Assembly (NCBI RefSeq): GCF_001571365.1
Contig: NZ_BCTQ01000046.1
Span: forward strand, 1-40,641
Length of the DNA: 40,641 nucleotides
Origin: Achromobacter denitrificans NBRC 15125
GTDB lineage: Bacteria; Pseudomonadota; Gammaproteobacteria; Burkholderiales; Burkholderiaceae_B
Direction: 5' to 3'
The notes under the pieces are model-generated. The model was not told where the DNA came from and searched no databases. It saw only the letters and a list, made by a program, of their open reading frames with translations. The position numbers and the translations under genes are program-made. The first letter of the stretch is position 1, and every line of letters starts with the position of its first letter. This document shows, piece after piece, positions 1 to 9,276 of the stretch.

Positions 1-1
1 G

Positions 2-508
2 GCCGGCCCGGAAGACGCCAACCTGGCGCCGCTGCCGGTCCCGCCTGCGCCGAGCGCGCCCGCCCAGGCCGCTCGCCCGGCGCCTGCGCAGCCGGCCCGC
101 GCGCCGCAGGCGTCGGCACCGGCGCCGGCGCCCGCCCCTGCGCCGGCCAAGCAGGCTTGCGCCAACTGCGGCGTGGTCGAGACCATTCGCCAAGTCCAGG
201 TACCCGTAAAGGATGAGAGCAACAATCTGGTCGGAACCATCGCCGGCGGCGTGGCTGGCGGCGTCGTGGGCAACCAGTTCGGCGGCGGCAGCGGCAAGAC
301 GGCCTTGACCGTGCTGGGCGCGGTCGGGGGTGCTTTGGCAGGCCGTGAAGTTGAGCGTAATATCAGACAGCAACAAACGGTGACGCACTATGAGCTCACC
401 GTGCGCATGAACGACGGCAGCGCGCGCCAATTCCGCAGCGCCCAGCCGTTCGCGTTTGCGTCCGGCGACCACGTGCGCGTGGAGAACAACCAGCTGCTGC
501 CGGGGTGA
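2..508 (+). CDS. Glycine-zipper membrane protein, 5' end outside window
   Basis: The frame is open from the window edge to TGA at 506-508, so the N-terminus is missing. The visible part begins with a proline/alanine-rich linker of about 50 residues, then a CANC cysteine pair. A glycine-zipper segment follows (GTIAGGVAGGVVGNQFGGG, then VLGAVGGALAG), typical of the 2TM glycine-zipper domain of SlyB/OmpA-like envelope proteins. It ends in a short basic/polar domain (REVERNIRQQQ). An internal GTG at 173 could start a shorter protein, but the same frame and composition continue upstream, so I read it as one larger protein. The likely location is the inner or outer membrane, with the proline-rich part spanning periplasm. 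The function is not known. Confidence 0.75.
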   Translation, partial: AGPEDANLAPLPVPPAPSAPAQAARPAPAQPARAPQASAPAPAPAPAPAKQACANCGVVETIRQVQVPVKDESNNLVGTIAGGVAGGVVGNQFGGGSGKTALTVLGAVGGALAGREVERNIRQQQTVTHYELTVRMNDGSARQFRSAQPFAFASGDHVRVENNQLLPG

Positions 509-551
509 GCCCGGCGTCGCAGGCAATCATCTGTCTTTGGGGAGACCAGGA

Positions 552-1280
552 ATGAGCGACCAACAAACGAATCCGTTCGTCCTACCCGGCATGGGCCAGC
601 ATTCCGACTTGTCGGGCAACCCGCTCCTGGCCAGCATGGAAATGATGCGGCAGGCCTGGGCGGGCCTGACCGGGCCGGGAGGCCTGGCCAGCAGCCTGCC
701 GATGGCCCCCCCGATGAACCTGGAAGACCTGGACCGCCGCATCGCGGAACTGCGCTCGGTGGAAAACTGGCTGCGCATGAACCTGAGCATGCTGTCCAGC
801 ACGATCCAGGGCATGGAAGTGCAGCGCTCCACCATCAGCACCCTGCGCGCCTTCGTCGACAGCGCGGCCAATATGGACATGGCCTCCGTGCGCGAGAGCG
901 GCGCGGCGTCGCCGTTGGAGGTCGTCCTGGGCTTGAAGCCCGCGCCCAAGCCCGCCTCCGCGCCCAAGGCGCCGGAAAACGGCCAGGACGCCGCGCAGGA
1001 GCCGCCGGCCGCCGCGCCGGGCATGAGCGAGCAGATGGGCGCCGCGGCGCAATCGGCTTCCAAGGCATGGTGGGACCTGCTGCAGCAGCAGTTCAACCAG
1101 ATCGCCGCCGCCACCGCCGCTTCCATGCCGGCCGCGCCGGGCGCCGACACCTCGGCCAAGGCGAAGCCGGAAGCAGCGTCCAAGGCCGAGGCCCCGGGCG
1201 CCAAGCCGGCGGCCCGCAAGCCCGCCGCTTCCCGCGGCGCGGCCAAGGCCAGCAAGAAAACGGGGCCGGCCGCGAGCTAG
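552..1280 (+). CDS. phaM: PhaM-type polyhydroxyalkanoate granule protein
   Basis: A protein of 242 residues. PhaM family proteins bind PHA synthase and DNA, activate PhaC and distribute granules to daughter cells. Visible here are an N-terminal stretch with NPFVLPGMGQ, a predicted helical domain at about 54-105 (NLEDLDRRIAELRSVENWL, then a Met-rich run), a proline/alanine linker, and a lysine/alanine/proline-rich histone-like tail from about 195 (KPAARKPAASRGAAKASKK) suited to DNA binding. I chose the ATG at 552 because GGAG lies 7 nt upstream and the family begins near this point; an in-frame ATG at 456 overlaps the previous gene. No other pha gene is in the window. The family assignment rests on architecture and the tail. 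Confidence 0.78.
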   Translation: MSDQQTNPFVLPGMGQHSDLSGNPLLASMEMMRQAWAGLTGPGGLASSLPMAPPMNLEDLDRRIAELRSVENWLRMNLSMLSSTIQGMEVQRSTISTLRAFVDSAANMDMASVRESGAASPLEVVLGLKPAPKPASAPKAPENGQDAAQEPPAAAPGMSEQMGAAAQSASKAWWDLLQQQFNQIAAATAASMPAAPGADTSAKAKPEAASKAEAPGAKPAARKPAASRGAAKASKKTGPAAS

Positions 1281-1304
1281 CCCCCCTCTTTCAATCGATG
1301 CCCT

Positions 1305-1332
1305 GGACGGCCGCGAGGCCGCCAGGCCGTCC
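1305..1332 (+). other. Inverted repeat in the phaM-glmU gap
   Basis: GGACGGCC (1305-1312) pairs perfectly with GGCCGTCC (1325-1332) across a 12-nt loop, just upstream of the glmU start. There is no T-run after it, so it is not a clear intrinsic terminator. It could be a leader hairpin of glmU or a weak transcription barrier. Confidence 0.4.
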
Positions 1333-1349
1333 CAAACATTGTGGAACTT

Positions 1350-2723
1350 ATGCTTAATGTAGTGATTCTTGCCGCCGGACTGGGTAAACGCATGCAGTCC
1401 GATCTTCCCAAAGTGCTGCACACCCTCGCGGGCAAACCGATGCTGGCCCACGTGCTGGACAGCGCGCGCCAGCTCGAACCGGCGCGCATCGTGGTGGTGG
1501 TCGGCCACGGGGCGGAGCGCGTCAAGCAGGCTTTCGAAGGCCAGGCGGACCTGCACTTCGCGCTCCAGCAGCCCCAGCAGGGCACCGGCCACGCGGTGCA
1601 ACAGGCGGTGCCGCTGCTGCTCGAAGGCGATGGCAAGGACGACGTGACGCTGGTGCTCTATGGCGACGTGCCGCTGGTGCAGCCCGAGACGCTCAAGCGC
1701 CTGCTGGAAGCCCGCGGCGCCGGCGCCGCCGTGCTCACCGAAGTGCTGGCGGATTCCACCGGCTACGGCCGCATCCTGCGCGACGAGCGCGGCAACGTGT
1801 GCCGCATCGTCGAGCACAAGGACGCCTCGGACGCCGAGCGCGAAATCAAGGAAGTGAACACGGGCATCCTCAGCGCGCCCACCGCGAAGCTGAAGGACTG
1901 GCTGTCCCGCATCGACAACAACAATGCGCAGGGCGAGTACTACCTGACCGATACGGTCGGCCTGGCCGTGGCCGACGGCGTGCCCGTGGGCGCGGCCCAG
2001 CCCGGCGCGGGCTGGGAAACGCTGGGTGTGAACAGCCGCGTGCAGCAGGCCGAATTGGAACGCCGCTGGCAGGGCGAGCAGGCCCGCCGCCAGCTGGAAG
2101 CCGGCGTCACGCTGGCCGACCCGGCGCGCTTCGACGTGCGCGGCTCGCTCACCTGCGGACGCGACGTGTTCATCGACGTGGGCTGCGTGTTCGAGGGCCA
2201 GGTGACGCTGGCCGACGGCGTGCGCGTGGGCCCGCATTGCGTGCTGCGCGACGTCAGCGTCGGCGCGGGCACGCACATCGAGGCGTTCAGCCATCTGCAG
2301 CAGGCCCAGGTCGGGCGCGACGCCCGCGTCGGCCCGTACGCGCGCCTGCGCCCGGGGGCCGAACTGGGCGACCGCAGCCACGTGGGCAATTTCGTGGAGA
2401 TCAAGAAGAGCGTGCTGGGCGAGGACAGCAAGGCCAACCACCTGGCCTACATCGGCGACGCCGACATCGGCGCGCGCGTGAACGTGGGCGCGGGCACCAT
2501 CACCTGCAACTACGACGGCGTGAACAAGCACCGCACGGTCATCGAGGACGACGCCTTCATCGGCTCGGACACGCAGCTGGTGGCGCCGGTGCGCGTGGGC
2601 CGCGGCGCCACGCTGGGCGCCGGCACCACGCTGACCCGGGATGCGCCGGCTGAAAAGCTGACCGTCTCGCGTCCCAAGCAACTCACCGTCGACGGTTGGC
2701 AGCGCCCGGTCAAGAAATCGTGA
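1350..2723 (+). CDS. glmU: Bifunctional UDP-GlcNAc pyrophosphorylase / GlcN-1-P acetyltransferase GlmU
   Basis: A protein of 457 residues, the usual family length. GlmU acetylates glucosamine-1-phosphate with acetyl-CoA and then couples it to UTP, giving UDP-GlcNAc for peptidoglycan and LPS in the cytoplasm. The N-terminal uridyltransferase domain shows [18 protein letters not shown] (7-24), GTGHAVQQA and YGDVPL. The C-terminal left-handed beta-helix shows the catalytic His364 in [11 protein letters not shown] and the motif [13 protein letters not shown] chose ATG 1350 ([10 protein letters not shown]) over the in-frame GTG at 1341 because it matches the family start. GlmS, which makes the precursor glucosamine-6-phosphate, is encoded 4.6 kb downstream. 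Confidence 0.97.
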   Translation: MLNVVILAAGLGKRMQSDLPKVLHTLAGKPMLAHVLDSARQLEPARIVVVVGHGAERVKQAFEGQADLHFALQQPQQGTGHAVQQAVPLLLEGDGKDDVTLVLYGDVPLVQPETLKRLLEARGAGAAVLTEVLADSTGYGRILRDERGNVCRIVEHKDASDAEREIKEVNTGILSAPTAKLKDWLSRIDNNNAQGEYYLTDTVGLAVADGVPVGAAQPGAGWETLGVNSRVQQAELERRWQGEQARRQLEAGVTLADPARFDVRGSLTCGRDVFIDVGCVFEGQVTLADGVRVGPHCVLRDVSVGAGTHIEAFSHLQQAQVGRDARVGPYARLRPGAELGDRSHVGNFVEIKKSVLGEDSKANHLAYIGDADIGARVNVGAGTITCNYDGVNKHRTVIEDDAFIGSDTQLVAPVRVGRGATLGAGTTLTRDAPAEKLTVSRPKQLTVDGWQRPVKKS

Positions 2724-4108
2724 CGGGCGAGAAAGACCCGGCGCCGGGCGGCGGCGCCAAGCCCGCCCCGCCCGACGGCCTGCCGACGCCCCGGCGGTAT
2801 TGGGCGGCGGCCACGGTGATGACGGGCATCAGCCTGTCGGTGCTGGACACCACCATCGCCAACGTCGCGCTGCCCACCATCGCGGTCGACCTCAACGCCT
2901 CGCCGGCCCAGGCGGTCTGGGTCGTCAACGCCTACAACCTGGCGGTGGTGACGATGCTGCTGCCGCTGTCGGCGCTGGCCGAACGCATCGGCTTTCGCCG
3001 CATGTTCACCTTCGGACTGATGCTGTTCACGCTGGCCTCGCTGGGGTGCGCCCTGGCGGGCACGCTGTGGCAACTGACGGCCGCGCGGGTGTTCCAGGGC
3101 ATCGGCGCCGCCACCCTGATGTGCATGTTCGGCGGGCTGGTGCGCAACATCTATCCCCTGAAGCTGCTGGGCCGCGGGATCAGCATCAACGCCACCACGG
3201 TGGCCGTGATGTCGGTGCTGGGCCCGACCATCGGCTCGGCCATCCTGTCGGTGGCGCCCTGGCCGTGGATCTTCGCGGTCAACCTGCCCATCTGCGTGCT
3301 GGCGATGCTGGGGCTGCGCCACCTGCCGGAAGTGCCGCGCAACAACGTCAAGCTCGACTGGATCAGCGCCCTGCTGTGCATGCTCACCCTGGGCGTGTTC
3401 ATCTCCGGCGTGGACATGATGGGCGAGGACCTGCTGCGCGGGATCGGGCTGGTCGCGATTTCGGCCGTGACCGGGCTGGTGCTGGTGCGCCGCGCCACCC
3501 GGCAGCCGATGCCGCTGGTGCCGGTCGACCTGCTGCGCATCCGCCCGCTGGCCTTCGCCGTGGGCGCGTCGGCCTGCACGTTCGCGGCGCAGATGGCGTC
3601 GTACGTGTCCTTGCCGTTCTATTTCCAGCAGGTGCTGGGCCGGCCTTATCTGGAAGTGGGCATGCTGATGGGCGCCTGGCCGGTGGGCACCGCCATCATC
3701 GCGCCGCTGGCGGGGCGGCTGTCCGACCGTTATTCGGCCGCCACCCTGAGCGGCGCGGGCGCGGCCACGATGGTGGTCGGCATGCTGTGGCTGGCGGTGC
3801 TGCCGGCCACGGTGAGCAACTGGCCCATCATCGCGGGGATGTTCGTGGCGGGCATGGGCTTCGGCTTCTTCCAGACGCCGAACAACCGCGCCATGCTGTC
3901 GGCCGCGCCGCGCTCGCGCAGCGGTGCCGCCGGAGGCCTGCAGGCCACGACCCGCGTGTTCGGGCAGAGCTTCGGCACCGCGCTGGTCGCGATCGCGTTC
4001 AGCGTCAGCCTGGCCCACGGCCCGGGGCTGGCCCTGGTGCTGGGGACCATCTGCGCCGCCCTCGCGGTGGTGGTCAACACCGTCCGCTTCAGCAAGCTGA
4101 AGCCCTAG
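2720..4108 (+). CDS. DHA2-family (14-TM) MFS drug exporter
   Basis: A protein of about 462 residues, rich in hydrophobic segments and consistent with 14 membrane spans. Family features include [17 protein letters not shown] in TM1, AERIGFRR after TM2, [12 protein letters not shown] in TM4 and [11 protein letters not shown] in TM5 (the antiporter motif C region). Proteins of this kind are proton-driven multidrug exporters in the inner membrane; the substrate cannot be read from sequence. The start is uncertain: GTG 2720 overlaps the glmU stop (GTGA), suggesting translational coupling, while a TTG at 2696 would add eight residues. No strong ribosome site is visible for either. The linkage to glmU may only be positional. 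Confidence 0.88.
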   Translation: MTGEKDPAPGGGAKPAPPDGLPTPRRYWAAATVMTGISLSVLDTTIANVALPTIAVDLNASPAQAVWVVNAYNLAVVTMLLPLSALAERIGFRRMFTFGLMLFTLASLGCALAGTLWQLTAARVFQGIGAATLMCMFGGLVRNIYPLKLLGRGISINATTVAVMSVLGPTIGSAILSVAPWPWIFAVNLPICVLAMLGLRHLPEVPRNNVKLDWISALLCMLTLGVFISGVDMMGEDLLRGIGLVAISAVTGLVLVRRATRQPMPLVPVDLLRIRPLAFAVGASACTFAAQMASYVSLPFYFQQVLGRPYLEVGMLMGAWPVGTAIIAPLAGRLSDRYSAATLSGAGAATMVVGMLWLAVLPATVSNWPIIAGMFVAGMGFGFFQTPNNRAMLSAAPRSRSGAAGGLQATTRVFGQSFGTALVAIAFSVSLAHGPGLALVLGTICAALAVVVNTVRFSKLKP

Positions 4109-4145
4109 GGCCTGTGCGAGGCTCCTTTCAGGGGGAACAGGCCCT
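4107..4145 (+). terminator. Terminator-like inverted repeat after the MFS gene
   Basis: AGGGCCTGT (4107-4115) pairs perfectly with ACAGGCCCT (4137-4145), enclosing a 21-nt loop that has its own short TCCT/AGGG pairing. The left arm includes part of the TAG stop codon. There is no T-run, so termination by itself is doubtful. Confidence 0.4.
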
Positions 4146-4217
4146 GGGCGAAGGGGCGGCGACGCCCGGCTGCCGGGGCAATGGCCCCGGACCCGGGCCC
4201 GGGCCGGCGGCCGCTTC

Positions 4218-4255
4218 TATAATGGCTGCCGACGCCCGGTTCCGGATACCGGGCG
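4218..4255 (+). promoter_or_regulatory. ugd promoter (-10) and leader hairpin
   Basis: A perfect TATAAT lies at 4218-4223; the region 17 bp upstream is GC-rich and shows no -35 box. In the leader just downstream, CGCCCGGT (4233-4240) and ACCGGGCG (4248-4255) form a perfect 8-bp stem with a 7-nt loop, ending 31 nt before the ugd ATG. An exact -10 without a -35 suggests an activator-dependent promoter. The hairpin may affect mRNA stability or translation. Confidence 0.45.
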
Positions 4256-4286
4256 CGAAGCTTACCTATTTTGAAGGCGTGCAGGC

Positions 4287-5609
4287 ATGAAGATCACGGT
4301 CGTGGGTACCGGTTACGTGGGGTTGGTGTCGGGAGCGTGCCTGGCCGACATGGGCAACGACGTCATGTGCCTGGATGTGGACGCGGCGAAGATCGCCCTG
4401 CTCCGCCAGGGCGGCATCCCCATCTATGAACCGGGCCTCGAAGACCTGGTGCGCCGCAACGTGCAGGCGGGCCGCCTGCACTTCACCGACGACGTGGCGC
4501 AAAGCGTCGCCTTCGGCGACGTGCAGTTCATCGCCGTGGGCACGCCGCCCGGCGAAGATGGCTCCGCCGACCTGAAGTACGTGCTGGCGGCCGCGCAGAA
4601 CATCGCGCGCCACATGACGGCGCGCAAGCTGATCGTGGACAAGTCCACCGTGCCGGTCGGCACGGCCGACAAGGTGCGCGAGGTCGTCGCCCGGGAGCTG
4701 GCCGCGCGCGGCGTCGATATCCCCTTCAGCGTGGCGTCCAACCCCGAATTCCTGAAGGAAGGCGCCGCCATCAACGATTTCATGAGCCCGGACCGGGTCG
4801 TGGTCGGCGCGGACGACGAATACACCATCGGCGTCATGCGCCGCATTTACGAGCCGTTCCAGCGCACGCACGACCGCTTGATGGTGATGGACGTGCGCTC
4901 GGCCGAACTGACCAAGTACGCGGCCAATGCCATGCTGGCCACGCGCATTTCGTTCATGAACGAAATGGCGAACCTCGCCGAGCGGCTGGGCGCCGACATC
5001 GAGCAGGTGCGCCGCGGCATCGGCGCCGACCCGCGCATCGGCTACCACTTCCTCTATCCCGGCGCGGGATACGGCGGCTCCTGCTTTCCCAAGGACGTGC
5101 AGGCGCTGGTCAACACCGCGGCGGAAAATGCCCTGCCGATGCGGGTCATCGAGGCAGCCGAGGCCGCCAACCACGCCCAGAAATTCCGCCTGTCCGAAAA
5201 GCTGGTCGAACGCCTGGGCGAAGACCTGAGCGGGCGCAAGATCGCGCTGTGGGGCCTGTCCTTCAAGCCCAACACCGACGACATGCGCGAAGCGCCCAGC
5301 CTGACCGCCATCGCCGAGCTGACGCGCCGCGGCGCCGAAGTCCGCGCCTACGATCCGGTGGCCATGCACGAAGCCGGCCGCGTGCTGGCGGGCAAGCCGG
5401 GCATCAGCTTCGCCAGCGATATGTACGACGCGCTGGACGGCGCCGACGCGCTGCTGATCGCCACCGAGTGGAAGGTGTTCCGCGCGCCCGACTTCGACCG
5501 CGTGAAGGCCCTGCTCAAGACGCCGCTGATCATCGACGGCCGCAACCTCTACACGCCGGCCGACGTGCGCGCCCAGGGCTTCGAGTACTCCGGCATCGGT
5601 CGCGCATGA
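4287..5609 (+). CDS. ugd: UDP-glucose 6-dehydrogenase
   Basis: A protein of 440 residues. It oxidises UDP-glucose to UDP-glucuronate with two NAD+, in the cytoplasm. The N-terminal Rossmann fold opens with [16 protein letters not shown]. Other family motifs are DKSTVPVGT, the substrate-contacting NPEFLKEG, the [17 protein letters not shown] helix, and the catalytic thiol Cys266 in [12 protein letters not shown]. The C-terminal domain has [17 protein letters not shown]. The gene has its own TATAAT upstream and overlaps the next glycosyltransferase by ATGA, so its product probably feeds a uronic-acid-containing LPS or polysaccharide. Confidence 0.96.
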   Translation: MKITVVGTGYVGLVSGACLADMGNDVMCLDVDAAKIALLRQGGIPIYEPGLEDLVRRNVQAGRLHFTDDVAQSVAFGDVQFIAVGTPPGEDGSADLKYVLAAAQNIARHMTARKLIVDKSTVPVGTADKVREVVARELAARGVDIPFSVASNPEFLKEGAAINDFMSPDRVVVGADDEYTIGVMRRIYEPFQRTHDRLMVMDVRSAELTKYAANAMLATRISFMNEMANLAERLGADIEQVRRGIGADPRIGYHFLYPGAGYGGSCFPKDVQALVNTAAENALPMRVIEAAEAANHAQKFRLSEKLVERLGEDLSGRKIALWGLSFKPNTDDMREAPSLTAIAELTRRGAEVRAYDPVAMHEAGRVLAGKPGISFASDMYDALDGADALLIATEWKVFRAPDFDRVKALLKTPLIIDGRNLYTPADVRAQGFEYSGIGRA

Positions 5610-6664
5610 AAATACTGCAGCTGAACTTCGAGAAGGGCTGGCGCGGCGGCGAGCGGCAGACCCTGTATTGCATGCGCGCGTTCCGCAAGGCCGGGCATGA
5701 GGTCGAAGTGATGTGCCGCGAGGGCGCGCCGCTGGCCGAGCGTGCCCGCCAGGAGGGCTTCGTCGCCCATACCTGCCGCAACGTGCCGGGGCAGCTGGCC
5801 TTCCTGGCCGGCGCCGGCCGCTACGACATCGTCCATGCGCAGACTGCCAACACCATCACCTGGGCCGTGCTGACCAAATGGCTGCACCGTCGTCCGGTGG
5901 CCTTCTCCCGCCGCACGTCGTTCGTGGTCAAGCCCGGCGACGAATGGAAAACCGGCTTCAAGTGGCGCCATGCCGACCTGTTCGTGGCGATCAGCGAGAT
6001 GGCCGCGAGCGAACCGCGCCGCCTGGGCATCGAGCCCGTCATCATCCGCAGCGCGGTCGAGCCCCACGAAATCAACGCCGAGAACGTCGCCAGCCTGGCG
6101 CGCGAATTCGATCTCGCCGGCAAGAAGGTCATGGCCACTTCCGCCGCGCTGATCCGCGACAAGGACCCGGTGACGCTGGTGCGCGCCGTGGGCGAGCTGG
6201 CCAGGACGCGGCGCGATTTCGTGTTCCTGCACTTCGGCGCGGGCGGCGACCGCGAAGCGCAGGCCAAGGACGAGGCGCGCAAGCTGGGAATCGAGGACGT
6301 CTACCGCTTTGCCGGCTTCCGCAAGGGCGTGGAAGATTTCTACAGCATTCTCGACGTGTTCGTCATGAGTTCGGAGGAAGAGGCCCTGGGCAGCAGCGTG
6401 CTGGACGCCTTCCTGCAGCGCGTGCCGGTCGTGTCCACGGATGCTGGCGGGCTCAAGGAGAGCCTGGCCGACGGGCGCGGCGTGCTGTGCGCCGTGGGCG
6501 ATTACCAGGCCATGGCGCAAGGCATGGCGCGCTGCCTGGACGACGCGCCCTTCCGCCAGGAAATCACCGAGCGCGCCTACGAATACGTCCGCAACGAGCA
6601 CGACGTGCAGAAGATGGGCAACCGCTATCTCGCGCAATTCGAGCGGTTGCTCGCCCGCCGCTGA
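5606..6664 (+). CDS. GT-B glycosyltransferase (family 4-like)
   Basis: A protein of 352 residues. The N-terminal half has the GT-B acceptor-domain pattern: [14 protein letters not shown] with a glycine-rich loop, [14 protein letters not shown] and [10 protein letters not shown]. The C-terminal donor domain has [32 protein letters not shown] and STDAGGLKE. In GT4 enzymes a pair of glutamates spaced EX7E contacts the nucleotide sugar; here the second position reads Asp (EALGSSVLD), a conservative change. The start overlaps the ugd stop (ATGA), so the two are co-translated. It probably adds a sugar to LPS core or a surface glycan on the cytoplasmic face of the inner membrane. Donor and acceptor are unknown. 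Confidence 0.88.
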   Translation: MKILQLNFEKGWRGGERQTLYCMRAFRKAGHEVEVMCREGAPLAERARQEGFVAHTCRNVPGQLAFLAGAGRYDIVHAQTANTITWAVLTKWLHRRPVAFSRRTSFVVKPGDEWKTGFKWRHADLFVAISEMAASEPRRLGIEPVIIRSAVEPHEINAENVASLAREFDLAGKKVMATSAALIRDKDPVTLVRAVGELARTRRDFVFLHFGAGGDREAQAKDEARKLGIEDVYRFAGFRKGVEDFYSILDVFVMSSEEEALGSSVLDAFLQRVPVVSTDAGGLKESLADGRGVLCAVGDYQAMAQGMARCLDDAPFRQEITERAYEYVRNEHDVQKMGNRYLAQFERLLARR

Positions 6665-6675
6665 TCCCCGGGGCG

Positions 6676-6690
6676 CGGGCCTCAGGCCCG
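6676..6690. terminator. Palindrome at the convergent GT / lrp junction
   Basis: CGGGCC (6676-6681) and GGCCCG (6685-6690) flank a 3-nt loop that is exactly the stop codon of the leftward regulator gene. The rightward glycosyltransferase stops at 6664. No T-run follows on either strand, so any two-way termination is inferred. Confidence 0.35.
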
Positions 6691-7182
6691 GACGTCTATC
6701 CGGGTTTCGAACTTGGCCCGGTGCACCGAGAAGAACGTGCGCACGTTGCGCACGTTGGCCTGGGCGGTGAACGCCCGATGCACCAGCGCGTGATAGGCCG
6801 GCATGTCCTTCACCTGCGCGATCACCACGAAATCCGGCCCCGGCGACACGCGGTAGCACTGCAGCACCGCGCGCTCGGTCAGCATGCTGCGTTCAAACTC
6901 GTCCAGGCGTTCCGCCGCCTGCACGTCCAGCGTGATCTCCACGATGGCGGTCAGCGTGCTGCCCAGCTTCTCCGCCGACAGGATCGCCACCTGCCGGTCG
7001 ATCACTCCCTCGTCCACCAACCGGCGGACCCGCCGCAGGCAGGTCGGGGGCGACGCGTGCACGCGCTGCGCCAGGTCCTGGTTGGTCAGCGAACTGTCTT
7101 CTTGTAACTGTTCAAGAATTCGCCGGTCCAGATCATCCAGTTCTGGCAGCGAAATTGGGGTGCTATGCACGATAAATTTCAC
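6682..7182 (-). CDS. Lrp/AsnC-family transcriptional regulator
   Basis: A protein of 166 residues, the normal size. The N-terminal helix-turn-helix reads LDDLDRRILEQLQEDSS, then NQDLAQRVHASPPTCLRRVRR. The C-terminal RAM domain has VEITLDV and a CYRVSPGPDFVVIAQVKDM strand pair that in relatives binds amino acids and mediates oligomerisation. ATG 7182 gives an 18-residue lead before the HTH; a GTG at 7170 is the alternative, and neither has a clear ribosome site. It is transcribed away from glmS across an AT-rich palindromic region and may regulate itself and possibly glmS. The effector is unknown. Confidence 0.93.
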   Translation of the reverse strand: MKFIVHSTPISLPELDDLDRRILEQLQEDSSLTNQDLAQRVHASPPTCLRRVRRLVDEGVIDRQVAILSAEKLGSTLTAIVEITLDVQAAERLDEFERSMLTERAVLQCYRVSPGPDFVVIAQVKDMPAYHALVHRAFTAQANVRNVRTFFSVHRAKFETRIDVRA

Positions 7183-7321
7183 ATACGTTAATCTGAAGAA
7201 AGATTATTTAATCACATTTATGTAAGGGAATTAATTTACATATATAGGCGGATAAAGAAATCAAATTTCTTGACGGGGCGAGCACAATGCGTCGGTACAC
7301 GAACTTACCGGAGCACTTCCT
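7183..7321. promoter_or_regulatory. AT-rich divergent lrp/glmS control region
   Basis: This gap is far more AT-rich than its surroundings. It holds TAATCT/AGATTA (7189-7194/7201-7206), GATTA-TT-TAATC (7202-7213) and TATGTAA/TTACATA (7219-7225/7236-7242, 10-nt spacer). Clustered short palindromes of this kind suit a multimeric Lrp-type regulator. On the plus strand a TTGACG at 7270-7275 could be a -35 element for glmS, but no good -10 follows. GGAG at 7310-7313 lies 8 nt before the glmS ATG. Confidence 0.55.
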
Positions 7322-9154
7322 ATGTGCGGCATTGTTGGCGCCGTCGCCCAGCGCGACATCACCCCGATTCTTGTTGAAGGCCTCAAGCGCCTGGAATACC
7401 GCGGCTACGATTCCTGCGGTGTCGCCGTCTACGCCGATGGCCATCTGCGCCGCACGCGCAGCACGCAGCGCGTGGCCGAGCTGGCCGAGCAGGTCGCGCA
7501 GGACAAGCTGCAGGGCTTCACCGGCATCGCCCACACCCGCTGGGCCACCCACGGCGTGCCCGCCACCCACAATGCCCATCCGCACTTCTCGCGCCTGGGC
7601 AACGACGAGCCGCGCATCGCGCTGGTCCACAACGGCATCATCGAAAACCACGACGAGCTGCGCGCCGAACTCCAGGCCGTGGGCTATGTCTTCGAAAGCC
7701 AGACCGACACCGAAGTAATCGCGCACCTGGTCAACCACCTGTACGCCGGCGATCTGTTCGAAGCCGTGCAGAACGCCGTGCGCCGCCTGCATGGCGCCTA
7801 CGCCATCGCCGTGTTCTGCCGCGACGAGCCGCACCGCGTCGTCGGCGCGCGCCAGGGTTCGCCGCTGGTGGTGGGCGTGGGCCAGAACGAGAACTTCCTG
7901 GCGTCGGACGCGCTGGCCCTGGCCGGCACGACCGACCAGATCATCTACCTGGAAGACGGCGACGTCGTCGACCTGCAGCTCTCGCGCGTCTGGATCGTGG
8001 ACGCCAGCGGCAAGAACGTGCAGCGCGAAGTCCATACCGTGCACGTGCATACGGGCGCGGCCGAGTTGGGCCCCTACCGCCACTACATGCAGAAGGAAAT
8101 CTTCGAGCAGCCGCGCGCGGTCGGCGATACGCTGCAAGACATCGAGTCCATTACGCCCGAACTGTTCGGCGACGGCGCCTACAAGATCTTCAAGGACATC
8201 GACTCCCTGCTGATCCTGGCCTGCGGCACCAGCTACTATGCCGGCCTGACCGCCAAGTACTGGATCGAATCGATCGCCAAGATCCCGGTGGCGGTGGAAA
8301 TCGCCAGCGAATACCGCTATCGCGACAGCGTGCCCAATCCGCGCTCGCTGGTGGCCACCATCTCGCAGTCCGGCGAAACCGCCGACACGCTGGCCGCGCT
8401 CAAGCATGCCCGTTCGCTGGGCATGGAAAACACGCTGACCATCTGCAACGTGTCCACCAGCGCCATGGTGCGCGAGTGCAAGCTGTCGTACATCACGCGC
8501 GCCGGCGTCGAAATCGGCGTGGCGTCCACCAAGGCCTTCACCACGCAGCTGACGGCGCTGTTCCTGCTGACGCTGGCGCTGGCGCAAGTGCGCGGCCGCC
8601 TGAGCGACGAGCAGGAAGCCGACCACCTGAAGGCCCTGCGCCACCTGCCCGTGGCCATCGGCTCGGTGCTGGCGCTGGAGCCCCAGATCATGGCCTGGGC
8701 AGATCGCTTCGCTTCCAAGGAAAACGCCCTGTTCCTGGGCCGTGGCATGCATTACCCGATCGCCCTGGAAGGCGCGCTCAAACTCAAGGAAATCAGCTAC
8801 ATCCACGCCGAAGCCTATCCGGCCGGCGAACTCAAGCACGGTCCGCTGGCGTTGGTGACGGAGCACATGCCCGTCGTCACGATCGCGCCCAAGGACGAAC
8901 TGCTGGAGAAGCTGAAGTCCAACATGCAGGAAGTGCGGGCCCGCGGCGGCGAACTCTACGTGTTCGCGGACGCAGACAGCAAGATCCAGAGCGCCGAAGG
9001 CATGCACGTGATCCGCATGCCCGAGAACTACGGCAAGCTGTCGCCCATCCTCCACACCATCCCGCTGCAGCTGCTGTCGTACCACACGGCATGCGCCCGC
9101 GGCACGGACGTGGACAAGCCGCGCAACCTCGCCAAGAGCGTGACGGTGGAATGA
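7322..9154 (+). CDS. glmS: Glutamine-fructose-6-phosphate aminotransferase (isomerising)
   Basis: A protein of 610 residues, full length. It transfers the amide nitrogen of glutamine to fructose-6-phosphate, forming glucosamine-6-phosphate, the first step to UDP-GlcNAc. Met1 is followed by the nucleophile Cys2 ([12 protein letters not shown]), then TRWATHG and [12 protein letters not shown] of the class II glutaminase domain. Two SIS sugar-isomerase domains follow ([40 protein letters not shown]). The C-terminus ends in the invariant NLAKSVTVE. No glmS ribozyme is expected or seen in this group. A canonical terminator follows, so it is probably monocistronic. Confidence 0.98.
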   Translation: MCGIVGAVAQRDITPILVEGLKRLEYRGYDSCGVAVYADGHLRRTRSTQRVAELAEQVAQDKLQGFTGIAHTRWATHGVPATHNAHPHFSRLGNDEPRIALVHNGIIENHDELRAELQAVGYVFESQTDTEVIAHLVNHLYAGDLFEAVQNAVRRLHGAYAIAVFCRDEPHRVVGARQGSPLVVGVGQNENFLASDALALAGTTDQIIYLEDGDVVDLQLSRVWIVDASGKNVQREVHTVHVHTGAAELGPYRHYMQKEIFEQPRAVGDTLQDIESITPELFGDGAYKIFKDIDSLLILACGTSYYAGLTAKYWIESIAKIPVAVEIASEYRYRDSVPNPRSLVATISQSGETADTLAALKHARSLGMENTLTICNVSTSAMVRECKLSYITRAGVEIGVASTKAFTTQLTALFLLTLALAQVRGRLSDEQEADHLKALRHLPVAIGSVLALEPQIMAWADRFASKENALFLGRGMHYPIALEGALKLKEISYIHAEAYPAGELKHGPLALVTEHMPVVTIAPKDELLEKLKSNMQEVRARGGELYVFADADSKIQSAEGMHVIRMPENYGKLSPILHTIPLQLLSYHTACARGTDVDKPRNLAKSVTVE

Positions 9155-9203
9155 GGGGGCGCCGGCGATAAGCTCGCCGCCCCGACGTCGTTTGCATCTT
9201 TCG

Positions 9204-9231
9204 GAGGGCCGCAAGAAATGCGGCCCTCTTT
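9204..9231 (+). terminator. Intrinsic terminator of glmS
   Basis: GAGGGCCGCA (9204-9213) and TGCGGCCCTC (9219-9228) form a perfect 10-bp stem with loop AGAAA, followed by TTTGT. It lies between convergent glmS and the leftward Bug gene. Confidence 0.85.
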
Positions 9232-9276
9232 GTCATTGGCGCCACCGATGCGGTTTGCGCTCACCCTCGGCACGCC

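Noticed and set aside
582..2681. 699-codon minus-strand frame opposite phaM and glmU
   Set aside because: It mirrors two well-supported genes; high GC at third positions opens long antisense frames. Its product is His/Arg/Ala-rich with no domain.
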